A stretch of 64,000 bases of DNA from JAJPHW01 sp963771505. Its GTDB lineage: Bacteria > Acidobacteriota > Terriglobia > Terriglobales > Acidobacteriaceae. Under the pieces are notes generated by a model, which was given only the letters and a program-made list of their open reading frames with translations, searched no databases and was not told the origin of the DNA. The translations under genes and the position numbers were made by a program. The stretch spans positions 1,076,417-1,140,416 of the forward strand of contig CAVYTO010000001.1 in assembly GCA_963771505.1 (NCBI GenBank), read 5' to 3'. Positions within the stretch are counted from its first letter, which is position 1. Each line of letters starts with the position of its first letter. Below, in pieces: positions 47,099-55,564 of this stretch.

Positions 47099-49297
47099 AT
47101 GAAGTTCTCGCGTCTTTTGGTTCTCGTTGTCTGCCTGGCGGCCGTAGCATCCGCCGAAATCAAAATCAAAGTTGTCGATCCCCAGGGTGCCGCCATTGCC
47201 GGCGCTCAGGTCCAGATTTTTGGATCCGGCTCTGCCAAGCTGCTCGCCACCCGAGCCACGAACGCAGAGGGCATCGTTTCTTTTGACGCCTCCGTCGTTG
47301 CAGCATATCGCATACGGATTCTGGCACCCGGCTTCGCCGAAGTGGTCCAGGACCTGTCGGCATCGTTCGGAGAATTCCCTGTTCGCATGCAGTTGGCTCC
47401 GGCGGCGGAGACGGTCACGGTGACCGCTACGCGAACTCCTGTTGCCGGACAGTCCGGTGGCGCGGATACCGATTCTCTTAGCTCCAGCCAGCTTGAACTC
47501 ATACAGCCTGTGTCCGCGGAAGGCGCGCTTCGATTTCTGCCGGGCGCGATTGTGAATGCCGCGGGGCAACGCGGAGGGCTGGCTTCGCTTTTCGTGCGCG
47601 GTGGCGATTCCACTTACAACAAAGTGATTGTTGACGGTGTCACGGTGAATGAACCTGGCGGCTCACTCGATTTCGGAAGTCTTCCTCTGGCGGAAGCTGA
47701 CCGGGTTGAGTTCGCCCGGGGCGCGCAAAGCACGCTTTACGGTACGGACGCGATGACCAGCGTGGTCCAGGTGTTCACACGCTCGGGCAGCACCGCGACC
47801 CCAGAAATTCGCTTCGGCGCGGACGGTGGGAATTTTTCCACGGCGCATGGCTTCGCTTCGTTGTCAGGGGCGAACGGCCGCTTCGACTACAACATCTTCG
47901 GCGACCAGTTCAACACGCATGGCCAGGGCGTCAACAATGCGTATTCCGATTCGTTGGAAGGCGGCAACCTGGGCTTTGCCATTACTCAAGGGATTTCTCT
48001 TCGACTACACCTGCGCCATTCCAACAGTCACACCGGGGTTTCCGGGGAGTGGAATTTCAACGGAGATCCGCTTCAGCCGCCCGATCCCAGCGAGTGGTCG
48101 CAACTAAACACGTTGATTGGGAGCGCCGAGGTTGTGATTCGCGCACGCTCAGGTTTGGAACATCGCTTCACCGGATTCGACTACACCTACCGGTATAACG
48201 AGCTGAATCTCAATGGAGATACGGCCCGCATTTTCGATCCGCCGTCGCACGAAGTGGACCACGTCAACCGCGCAGGGTTCGAATATCAGGGCGACTATTC
48301 TGAATCAGCCTGGGCGCACTCAACATTCGGGTATCGCGTGGAAAATGAAAATGGATTTATTGGCGACATCGATTCCGACAATCCGCCACATACGCAGACC
48401 CACGGCCAGCGCTTGAACAACGAGGTGTACGGGCAGCAGCAATTCACGCTCGGCCGGCTCAGCGTCATCGGGGGCGGTCGCTATTTTCACAGTAACGTTT
48501 TCGGTGACGTTGGCACGCCCCGGATCGCAGCCAGCTATCAGCTTTTCCCCGGTGGCGACATCTTTTCGGGCACGCGGGTGCGAGGGTCCTACGCGACCGC
48601 CTTTAAGGAACCCACCCTTGAAGACACCTTCGCTGGACCACCTCTCTCCACATCGAACATCACGCTCAAGGCGGAGCGAACACGGGCTTACGAGGCTGGG
48701 ATCCAACAGAATTTGTTTAAGAACAAATACGTCTTCACCGCAACCTATTTCAATAATCTCTTCCATGACCGTATCGACTACACCTTCAGCCCGGTCACGT
48801 TCATTGGGCATTTCGTGAATGTGGATAAGTCGTTCGCTCAGGGCGCCGAAGGTGGAGTGCAGGCGAAAATTCTGCCACGCCTGCTGCTCAATGTGGCTTA
48901 CACGTATACATCCACGCAGATTCTTGCCGCGCCGTTGTGCACTTCGGCGAACTTTTGCGATCCCTCAGGGGCAACCGGGATGCCGCTGCTGCGGCGCCCT
49001 AAACATTCGGCCACGACGTTGCTCAGCTACATCGGCAATCGTTGGGGGGCCAACTTGGGGGGCAGTTTTGTGGGACGGCGCCCCGACGACGATTTTCTCG
49101 GTTTCAACATCAACCACGCCGCGGGGTATGCGCGTGTCGATGTCGGTGGATGGTTCGCGATCACGAAACGCATCACCGCGTATGGAAATGTAGAGAACGT
49201 CCTCGACCGGCATTATCAGGAAGTGGTGGGATATCCAGCGCTGGGAGTGAATTTTCGCGCGGGGATGAGATTTCGAATCGGTGGCGACAAAAGCTGA
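47099..49297 (+). CDS. btuB: TonB-dependent vitamin B12 receptor (BtuB-like) with N-terminal CarboxypepD-regulatory-like domain
   Basis: This outer-membrane receptor is expected to import cobalamin. The 732 residues start with a signal peptide (ending VASAEI), then a carboxypeptidase-regulatory-like beta domain (about 20-95), a TonB box (TVTVTATRT), a plug (about 115-220, LFVRGGDSTYNKVIVDGV) and the beta barrel, ending in the typical aromatic-containing GMRFRIGGDKS tail. ATG 47099 is used for its AAAGGAGGAG; an in-frame ATG at 47018 lies inside the riboswitch. Specificity for B12 is inferred from the riboswitch. Confidence 0.92.
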   Translation: MKFSRLLVLVVCLAAVASAEIKIKVVDPQGAAIAGAQVQIFGSGSAKLLATRATNAEGIVSFDASVVAAYRIRILAPGFAEVVQDLSASFGEFPVRMQLAPAAETVTVTATRTPVAGQSGGADTDSLSSSQLELIQPVSAEGALRFLPGAIVNAAGQRGGLASLFVRGGDSTYNKVIVDGVTVNEPGGSLDFGSLPLAEADRVEFARGAQSTLYGTDAMTSVVQVFTRSGSTATPEIRFGADGGNFSTAHGFASLSGANGRFDYNIFGDQFNTHGQGVNNAYSDSLEGGNLGFAITQGISLRLHLRHSNSHTGVSGEWNFNGDPLQPPDPSEWSQLNTLIGSAEVVIRARSGLEHRFTGFDYTYRYNELNLNGDTARIFDPPSHEVDHVNRAGFEYQGDYSESAWAHSTFGYRVENENGFIGDIDSDNPPHTQTHGQRLNNEVYGQQQFTLGRLSVIGGGRYFHSNVFGDVGTPRIAASYQLFPGGDIFSGTRVRGSYATAFKEPTLEDTFAGPPLSTSNITLKAERTRAYEAGIQQNLFKNKYVFTATYFNNLFHDRIDYTFSPVTFIGHFVNVDKSFAQGAEGGVQAKILPRLLLNVAYTYTSTQILAAPLCTSANFCDPSGATGMPLLRRPKHSATTLLSYIGNRWGANLGGSFVGRRPDDDFLGFNINHAAGYARVDVGGWFAITKRITAYGNVENVLDRHYQEVVGYPALGVNFRAGMRFRIGGDKS

Positions 49298-49306
49298 GAC
49301 TGCGAC

Positions 49307-49984
49307 CTAGCCGATCGCGACCGGCATTCGGGCGGCAGATTTGGATCCTTGATATTTGCCGCGGATTTCGACGAGCTTCTCGACTTCACGGCGTCCCAGC
49401 GGTTGCTGGCAGCCGAGCAGGTGGCTAACCAATGCGATCTGCGCGAAGTGCTCAACTGTTTCCATCTTCATGTATGCCGAATGCAGATCGCTGCCGTAAC
49501 TCACTACTCCGTGGTTCGACATGAGGATGGCATCGTATTCGCTGACAAGAGGCTCGAGAGCTTCTGCAAGTTCGGGAGTTCCCGGAGTTCCGTACTTGGC
49601 CAAAGGAATTGAGCCGAGACCAATGACCACTTCGCATACCAACGGCTGGTTCAGGGCCATGCCGGCGGCTGCAAAGCCAGTCGCAGTGCGCGGATGGGCG
49701 TGCACGATTCCATGCACGTCCGGGCGCTGCCGGTAAATCAGCAGGTGCATACCGATTTCGCTGGAAACATTGCGGCGTCCTGAAACCCGCTTGCCTTCGA
49801 GGTCGACTACCACCAGATCCGATGCGGTCATCATTCCTTTGCACATCGCGGTGGGTGTGGCGAGCACATTGCCGTCGTTCAGGCGGACGGACAGGTTACC
49901 GTCCATGGCCGCGACGTAGCCGCGATTATGCATCATTCTGCCGAAGGCGATGATGTCGCGGCGGGATTGCCGTTGACTGGGCAT
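49307..49984 (-). CDS. Class II aldolase/adducin family protein (fuculose-phosphate-aldolase-like)
   Basis: The 225-residue zinc aldolase fold has DGNLSVR, the catalytic Glu76 (SSEIGMH), zinc ligands His95 and His97 (HAHP) and the third His in NHGVVS near 160. Family members cleave sugar phosphates such as fuculose or ribulose 1-phosphate, or make methylthioribulose derivatives; the substrate cannot be told. Convergent with the TonB receptor, 9 bases apart. It lacks an operon. Confidence 0.88.
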   Translation of the reverse strand: MPSQRQSRRDIIAFGRMMHNRGYVAAMDGNLSVRLNDGNVLATPTAMCKGMMTASDLVVVDLEGKRVSGRRNVSSEIGMHLLIYRQRPDVHGIVHAHPRTATGFAAAGMALNQPLVCEVVIGLGSIPLAKYGTPGTPELAEALEPLVSEYDAILMSNHGVVSYGSDLHSAYMKMETVEHFAQIALVSHLLGCQQPLGRREVEKLVEIRGKYQGSKSAARMPVAIG

Positions 49985-50247
49985 GAAAAATTAGGTGCGG
50001 TCCCGGAGGGCCACGAAGCGGGCCCGCGTATGTTAACGCACCCGCCCCATCGCACACAACGACTATATCCAAAACTTTGCAACTCTTTACACATTTGTCG
50101 CGACTTTATGAACCAGTGAGTGAGACCGGCGAGGTCTGTTAGCATTGCTCCGCCTGTGTTTCGTCTTACGACTGCAGTCCCAGAGAGGCAAGAGCGGTAG
50201 ATTCAGTCCTCTAGCAGCGCCCAGATTCCAAAACTTAAGGTGAACGA

Positions 50248-51681
50248 ATGCGGATTAAGAATTACCTCGCAGTAGCCGTACTGCTGTGCAGCGTGGCCAG
50301 CGTCAGCCTGGCTCAAACCCTCAAACGCCTCACCCATCAGCCCCCGGACGGAGCTGGTATCGGCTTCCTGCTCACGGATGGCACCGTGATTTATCAAGGC
50401 GGTCAATTATCGGATTGGTGGAAGCTCACGCCCGACAACACTGGCAGCTACCTTCAAGGCACTTGGTCACAACTTGCAAGCCTGCCCGCTGGATATGTTC
50501 CGGATGCCTTCGCGTCGGCTGTGCTTGCGGATGGCCGGCTGGTTATCGTTGGCGGCGAATACAACAACGGCGCTTTTGCCCTGACTAATCTTGCGGCAGT
50601 CTATGACCCCGCTGCCAACACGTGGACTCCACTAGCTCCGCCAAAAGGCTGGAGCTTTATCGGTGATTCTCCGGCGAGCATGCTGCCGAACGGCTATTTT
50701 CTCGTCGGCAACAAGCTGACCAAATTGATGGCTGCATTGAATCCCAAGACGCTGACATGGACGGAAGTAAGTTCAGCTGGGAAAAGCGACTTCAATGCGG
50801 AAGAAGGCTGGACGCTGCTGCCCAACGGCCATGTGTTTACCGCGGACGTGAAGAACGCCCCAAATTCCGAAATCTACAACGCCAGCACCCGCTCATGGAG
50901 TTCGGCGGGCAGCACGATCGTCGACCTGCATTCTCCATCGCCGTTCGGCTGCTTGCCGTTCGGCCCGAACGGACAGTACTGCTACTATCCGCCGGGAGAA
51001 ATCGGCCCCGCCATTCTGCGTCCTGATGGCACGATCTTCGCAACCGGAAGCTTGCCGACCGGGGGCTCATCAGGAAATACGGCGATCTACGACACAGTCG
51101 CGGGCACGTGGACTGTGGGTCCCAGCTTTCCGGACGGTGACGACGCAGGCGATGAGTTTGGCGCGCTGCTGACGAATGGGCGCGTGCTTATCGAGGGAAA
51201 TTCGGGGTTTTCCTACGAGTGGGACGGCAAAAACCTGACCCGAGGCCCGAACACAAACTTCGGTAGCTATCTTGTCGTGCCGACAGGCGAAGTGCTGGTT
51301 GGAGGCTCGGAGACCTACACGTCAACTGGAACTTACTCGCCAGTCTGGGCGCCAACGATCAGCAACTTCCCCGCTTCGGTTACGCGGGGATCAACCTACA
51401 AAATTTCTGGCACGCAGTTCAACGGATTGTCACAAGCCGCGGCGTTTGGTGACGAATACCAGACCGCGACTAACTATCCGTTGGTTCGCGTGACCAACAC
51501 CGCGTCGGGGCATGTTTTTTTCTTCAAGACCCATGACCACAGCACTATGGGTGTCGCCACCGGATCGAAGACGGTGTCAACCAACTTCGATGTGCCCTCG
51601 GGCGCAGAAACCGGCGCTAGCACTTTGGTGGTTGTTGCCAACGGAATTCCGTCGGCCGCCGTCAACATCACCGTGAAGTAA
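50248..51681 (+). CDS. Secreted Kelch/galactose-oxidase-like beta-propeller protein
   Basis: The 477-residue protein has a signal peptide (1-22, VASVSLAQ) and a propeller of Kelch-like units with LADGRLVIVGG, AAVYDPAANTWTPL, EIYNASTRSWSS and AIYDTVAGTWTV. The C-terminal 110 residues look like an IPT/TIG Ig-like domain (PTISNFPASVTRGSTYKISGTQFNG). Galactose-oxidase catalytic Cys/Tyr cannot be confirmed. It probably binds or modifies surface or plant-derived glycans. AAGGTG precedes the ATG. Confidence 0.82.
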   Translation: MRIKNYLAVAVLLCSVASVSLAQTLKRLTHQPPDGAGIGFLLTDGTVIYQGGQLSDWWKLTPDNTGSYLQGTWSQLASLPAGYVPDAFASAVLADGRLVIVGGEYNNGAFALTNLAAVYDPAANTWTPLAPPKGWSFIGDSPASMLPNGYFLVGNKLTKLMAALNPKTLTWTEVSSAGKSDFNAEEGWTLLPNGHVFTADVKNAPNSEIYNASTRSWSSAGSTIVDLHSPSPFGCLPFGPNGQYCYYPPGEIGPAILRPDGTIFATGSLPTGGSSGNTAIYDTVAGTWTVGPSFPDGDDAGDEFGALLTNGRVLIEGNSGFSYEWDGKNLTRGPNTNFGSYLVVPTGEVLVGGSETYTSTGTYSPVWAPTISNFPASVTRGSTYKISGTQFNGLSQAAAFGDEYQTATNYPLVRVTNTASGHVFFFKTHDHSTMGVATGSKTVSTNFDVPSGAETGASTLVVVANGIPSAAVNITVK

Positions 51682-51688
51682 AACAACC

Positions 51689-51725
51689 GGGAGTGTCGCG
51701 GTCCAGATCAAACGGCGGCACTCCC
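51689..51725 (+). terminator. Hairpin between two secreted-protein genes
   Basis: GGGAGTG / CACTCCC stem with a 23-base loop, directly after the propeller gene. No T-run; a weak terminator or processing site. Confidence 0.35.
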
Positions 51726-51759
51726 AAGTCTTCCAATCCATCGAGAGGGACAATCACCC

Positions 51760-53358
51760 ATGCGAACCTTACTGACTGTTTTCATTTTGCTCAACGCTTT
51801 TGTCATCAGCGCTGCGGCACAGGATAGCGCGAAAAGCCAGAGTCGCCCGCGAGTTATTCAGGAAATCAAGAATGACGTTTCCTTGCCGCTGACCGAAATG
51901 GTGCGCAACGCGCCGCCGGAAAGACCGTCGATGCTGGAAAAGGGAGAGCATCGCGCTCCAAAAGGCTTTTTCCACGCCGTGCCCGGCGGCGATCAAGCTT
52001 TGCAGCAAACGATTTTGCCGCCAGTTTCTACGACCCAGATTTTGAGCCAGGATGCAATCACCGGCGCCCAGGGCGGCGCTATCCCGCCCGACACAAACGG
52101 TTCGGTTGGCGGAACGCAGTTTGTCGAGATAACGAATGTGGTCTATGACGTGTTCGACAAAACTACCGGCAAGCTTTTGCTTGGACCGACTCCGATTCAC
52201 ACGATTTGGCAGGGCTTCGGCGGCCCTTGCTCGAACAGCGATGGTGGCGATCCCGTCGTATTGTGGGACAAGATGGCGCAGCGCTGGCTGGTGACGCAGC
52301 TTGGCTTTGGTTCCACCAGCGACCTGCTTTGTGTCGCCGTTTCCGCTACGTCCGATGCCACTGGCAGCTATTATCGATACTCGTTCAGCACGGGTGCGAA
52401 CCTGCCCGACTATCCTAAGTATTCGGTTTGGCCGGACGCTTATTACACGACCCACAACCTTTACAGCGCGACCGCGTTTCTTGGCGCGGAGCCTTGTGCC
52501 TTCGATCGAGCCTCGATGCTTGCAGGCGGCAAGGCGAACATGATTTGCTTCACTCCAAACCCAAACAACTTCGGCTTCCTGCCGTCCGACCTGGATGGAA
52601 CCACACTACCGCCAACGGGTGCGCCGAATCACTATGTCGAATTGGGCAACCTGACCAACGAACTTAGCGAGTACGACTTTCATGTGGACTTCACCAATCC
52701 AAAGAACTCGACCTTCACTGGGCCGAATAACGTCACAGTGCCAAACTACGTCTTGCTCTGCAACGATGGCGGAAATTTTGCCTGCGTACCGCAGCCCAGC
52801 CCTGGAGAGAAGGTCGATTCCCTTAGCGGCTTGCTGATGTTCCGCCTTGCCTATCGCAATTTCGGCGACCACGAGGCGCTAGTCGTTGCTCACGCGGTCG
52901 CGCCTGGATCGGGATCGTCCGCCACGGTTGCAACGCGTTGGTACGAACTGCGCGCCACTCCTGTCGGAGGCAAATTCGCGCTCTTTCAGTCGGGAACTTA
53001 CCAGAACAAAGCCGACAATTTGTGGATGGCAAGCGTCGCCATGGACAAAGTGGGCAACATTGCCATGGGCGCGAGTTTCGATAACAGCACAACGCTCGAC
53101 ACCGGAATTATGTACACCGGCCGCGTACCCAGCGATCCGTTGGGAATGTTTGAAGCGCCGCACGTGGTAGTGAAAGGCAGCGCGGTGCAGGTGAGCGGCG
53201 GCAATCGGTGGGGCGACTACAGCAGCATGAGCGTGGACCCCAGCGACGATTGCACGTTCTGGTACTCCCAGGAGTACTACAACAAAGCGAACGGCGGCGC
53301 GAAGAGCAGTGATTGGACCACGCACCTGGTTTCATTCAAGTTCAATACCTGCCAGTAG
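51760..53358 (+). CDS. Large secreted protein of unknown function
   Basis: The 532 residues start with a signal peptide (1-20, VISAAAQ). The mature part is Gly/Ser/Asn and Cys rich and has a repeat-like, secreted look (GAIPPDTNGSVGGTQFVE, WDKMAQRWLVTQLGF, WGDYSSMSVDPSDDCTFWYSQEY). Related proteins appear typical of acidobacterial genomes as large exported proteins, but I cannot name a domain. GAGAGGGA precedes the ATG. It probably follows the propeller gene in one transcript. Confidence 0.7.
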   Translation: MRTLLTVFILLNAFVISAAAQDSAKSQSRPRVIQEIKNDVSLPLTEMVRNAPPERPSMLEKGEHRAPKGFFHAVPGGDQALQQTILPPVSTTQILSQDAITGAQGGAIPPDTNGSVGGTQFVEITNVVYDVFDKTTGKLLLGPTPIHTIWQGFGGPCSNSDGGDPVVLWDKMAQRWLVTQLGFGSTSDLLCVAVSATSDATGSYYRYSFSTGANLPDYPKYSVWPDAYYTTHNLYSATAFLGAEPCAFDRASMLAGGKANMICFTPNPNNFGFLPSDLDGTTLPPTGAPNHYVELGNLTNELSEYDFHVDFTNPKNSTFTGPNNVTVPNYVLLCNDGGNFACVPQPSPGEKVDSLSGLLMFRLAYRNFGDHEALVVAHAVAPGSGSSATVATRWYELRATPVGGKFALFQSGTYQNKADNLWMASVAMDKVGNIAMGASFDNSTTLDTGIMYTGRVPSDPLGMFEAPHVVVKGSAVQVSGGNRWGDYSSMSVDPSDDCTFWYSQEYYNKANGGAKSSDWTTHLVSFKFNTCQ

Positions 53359-53366
53359 GCGAAGCG

Positions 53367-53404
53367 CGGGCCCGTGATCCGCCGACGATGACGGGCCCGA
53401 TTTC
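53367..53404 (+). terminator. Rho-independent terminator after the secreted protein gene
   Basis: Stem CGGGCCCGT / ACGGGCCCG with a 15-base loop, followed by ATTTCTT. It ends the two-gene secreted-protein unit. Confidence 0.7.
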
Positions 53405-53429
53405 TTGCCTGCACGCAAAACAAATTAAT

Positions 53430-53462
53430 CATTCCGAGGAGCGAAGCCACGAGGAATCTGCT
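53430..53462. repeat. Dispersed intergenic repeat, copy 3
   Basis: CATTCCGAG then GAGCGAAG then CGAGGAATCTGCT, with ATTCC/GGAAT ends inverted, same family as the copy at 63151-63178. Confidence 0.5.
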
Positions 53463-53489
53463 ACGCCCGCCTCGCTATGAGCATCCTTC

Positions 53490-53495
53490 TATAAT
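53490..53495 (+). promoter_or_regulatory. -10 element TATAAT, predicted leaderless start of queA
   Basis: A perfect TATAAT ends 8 bases before the GTG at 53504. No ribosome binding site is possible in the gap. Confidence 0.5.
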
Positions 53496-53503
53496 CGCCA
53501 TAC

Positions 53504-54544
53504 GTGCTGGTTTCTGATTTCAACTTCCATCTTCCCGAAGATTTGATTGCGCAGGAACCGCTGCCGGAGCGTTCGGCGTCGCGGCTATTGCATCTGCGGC
53601 GAGACACCGGGACTATCGCCGATGAGGCCTTCTCAAACTTCCCTGAAATTCTGCGGTCTGACGATCTCTTGTTGTTCAACAACACGAGAGTCTTTCCGGC
53701 GCGACTGCTCGGGCGCAAAGGCACGGGCACAGGGAAAATTGAAGTTCTGCTGACTCGTCAGACTGATGTCGAGCCGAATGAATGGCAATGTCTGGTGCGG
53801 CCCGGCAAAAAAGTAAATGTCGGCGATCGAGTTGTATTTGGAGTCGACGGACAGTTGCAGGCCGTCGTCAGCGGGCGCGGGGATTTGGGCGAGCGAACGA
53901 TTCGCTTCGATCCGGTTGCAGATTTCTTCGGGATGATCGAAGAGCTCGGCCATGTTCCGCTGCCTCCATACATAAGCCGCGAAGATCGCGCCGCCGACCG
54001 AGATCGCTATCAGACTGTATTCGCGCGCGAGCGCGGTTCGATTGCCGCGCCCACCGCAGGACTGCACTTTACGCCAGAGATTCTTGGCCGCATCCGCGAA
54101 CGTGGAATGGAAACCGCGGAAATTACGTTGCACGTAGGGCTCGGCACATTCCAGCCTATACGAGCGGATCGTGTCGAAGACCACAAGATACACACCGAGT
54201 CGTATAGCATTTCGCAGGAAGCAGCGGCAGCCATTAATCGCGCGCGCCACGCTGGTCGGCGGATTGTTGCGATAGGAACGACCACGGTCAGGGCGCTCGA
54301 ACATGCGTCGTCGCTGCCAGGAGAGATCCGCTCCGGTCCAGCTGAGGCGGACATTTTTATTTATCCGGGCTACGATTTCAAACTCGTAGGCGCCATGTTG
54401 ACCAACTTCCACCTGCCTCAGTCAACACTACTCATGCTGGTTTGTGCGTTCGCAGGGCAACCTGAAGTTCTGCGCGCCTATGAGCATGCTGTGCAGCAAA
54501 AATACCGCTTCTATTCCTATGGCGATTGCATGTTTCTCGAATAA
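53504..54544 (+). CDS. queA: S-adenosylmethionine:tRNA ribosyltransferase-isomerase
   Basis: QueA transfers the ribosyl moiety of SAM to preQ1-tRNA in queuosine synthesis. The 346 residues start at GTG and hold FHLPEDLIAQEPLPERSASRLL, LLFNNTRVFPARL, the PPYISRE segment, AAPTAGLHFT, and the C-terminal TNFHLPQSTLLMLVCAFAG. Length is normal. The TATAAT box lies 8 bases before the GTG, indicating a leaderless message. Followed by cysteine dioxygenase and DUF4242 genes. Confidence 0.95.
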   Translation: MLVSDFNFHLPEDLIAQEPLPERSASRLLHLRRDTGTIADEAFSNFPEILRSDDLLLFNNTRVFPARLLGRKGTGTGKIEVLLTRQTDVEPNEWQCLVRPGKKVNVGDRVVFGVDGQLQAVVSGRGDLGERTIRFDPVADFFGMIEELGHVPLPPYISREDRAADRDRYQTVFARERGSIAAPTAGLHFTPEILGRIRERGMETAEITLHVGLGTFQPIRADRVEDHKIHTESYSISQEAAAAINRARHAGRRIVAIGTTTVRALEHASSLPGEIRSGPAEADIFIYPGYDFKLVGAMLTNFHLPQSTLLMLVCAFAGQPEVLRAYEHAVQQKYRFYSYGDCMFLE

Positions 54545-54613
54545 ATTGCGTCGGAGGCCAACCTCGTCCGGGTGTCGCCGGAACGCGCTATACTCATGTC
54601 GAAAGGGCACGTT

Positions 54614-55204
54614 ATGTCCACACAGTCAGTCACGAAACCGGTTGCCATCGAGGATTTTGTCGCCGGACTGAAGAAATTCTCCGAGCCGTCGTTTCGGGGC
54701 ACCCAGGAGATTTTGAAATTCATGCAAGACACGCCGGTCGCCGCCGAGACCTTGGAGCGATACATCAATTGGGATCGCCAGCATTACACCCGCAACCTGA
54801 TTGAGAAGAATTCGACTTTCGAGTTGATGACGGTGTGTTGGGAAATTGGTCAGGCGAGTTCGGTTCATAATCACAAAGACCAGAACTGTTGGATGGCTGT
54901 GCCGATTGGCCGTTTGCAGGTCGAAAACTTTCACCTGGTTTCCCAAAGCATCGAAGCAGGCACGTGCGACCTCACAGTTTCAGAAACTGTCGAAATGAAC
55001 GCGGGACATCCCTGTGCCGTGAACCCGAACGACCCGGTGCATCGCGTGGTGAACCCTCGCCACTTCAACGAGCGCGCCGTCAGCTTGCACGTCTATTCGC
55101 GGCCGTTTGATTCCTGCGTGGTTTATTCGCCGGAGCAAGGCACTTGCGGAGAAATCAAACTGCACTACACAACTGAATACGGCAATCCGTCTGCCCGCAT
55201 CTGA
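54614..55204 (+). CDS. Cysteine dioxygenase
   Basis: It oxidises cysteine to cysteine sulfinate with a non-heme iron in a cupin fold. The 196 residues keep iron ligands His85, His87 (VHNHKDQNCW) and His143 (VHRVVNP), the substrate-binding YTRNL (Tyr58, Arg60), and both residues of the mammalian-type Cys-Tyr cofactor, Cys92 and Tyr161 (SLHVYSRPFDSC). ATG 54614 is used because AAAGGG lies 7 bases upstream; ATG 54596 sits directly on a TATACT promoter hexamer (54589-54594). Likely role is cysteine breakdown or taurine-type sulfur metabolism. Confidence 0.9.
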   Translation: MSTQSVTKPVAIEDFVAGLKKFSEPSFRGTQEILKFMQDTPVAAETLERYINWDRQHYTRNLIEKNSTFELMTVCWEIGQASSVHNHKDQNCWMAVPIGRLQVENFHLVSQSIEAGTCDLTVSETVEMNAGHPCAVNPNDPVHRVVNPRHFNERAVSLHVYSRPFDSCVVYSPEQGTCGEIKLHYTTEYGNPSARI

Positions 55205-55232
55205 ATATTGATTTGCACTCGAGGAGGATGCA

Positions 55233-55505
55233 ATGCCGAAATACGTTATTGAACGCGATCTTCCCGCCGCGGGAGACCTTTCGCCGGCGCAACTTCAGGG
55301 AGTCGCGCAAAAATCCTGCGGAGTTCTCAAGAATCTCGGTCCCGAGATTCAGTGGGTCCATAGCTACGTCACGCAGGACAAGATTTATTGCATCTACATC
55401 GCGCCCGACGAGAAGATGGTGCGGGAACACGCCAACCAGGGCGGGTTTCCCGCGAACCGGATTTCTGAAGTGATGTCGGTGATCGATCCCACAACGTCGG
55501 AATAG
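55233..55505 (+). CDS. DUF4242 family small protein
   Basis: The 90-residue protein has the ferredoxin-like DUF4242 pattern: PKYVIERDLP, SYVTQDKIYCIYIAPDEKMVREHANQGGFP and ISEVMSVIDPTT. Some members of the family (SCO4226) bind nickel as a dimer; the role here is unknown. GAGGAGG lies 6 bases before the ATG, and it lies 28 bases after the cysteine dioxygenase gene. Confidence 0.82.
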   Translation: MPKYVIERDLPAAGDLSPAQLQGVAQKSCGVLKNLGPEIQWVHSYVTQDKIYCIYIAPDEKMVREHANQGGFPANRISEVMSVIDPTTSE

Positions 55506-55552
55506 TCTGGCGGCGCGCCAGAGATCCGGAAATCTCGCCGCGCATCGGCTGC

Positions 55553-55558
55553 TAAACT
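55553..55558 (+). promoter_or_regulatory. -10-like TAAACT before polA
   Basis: TAAACT ends 6 bases before the TTG chosen for polA. If the start is right, the message would be leaderless, though TTG starts are unusual for leaderless mRNAs. Confidence 0.3.
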
Positions 55559-55564
55559 TAGTTC

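Noticed and set aside
46718..47569. Minus-strand ORF covering the riboswitch
   Set aside because: The riboswitch and the TonB receptor start occupy the plus strand; the minus frame has no motif.
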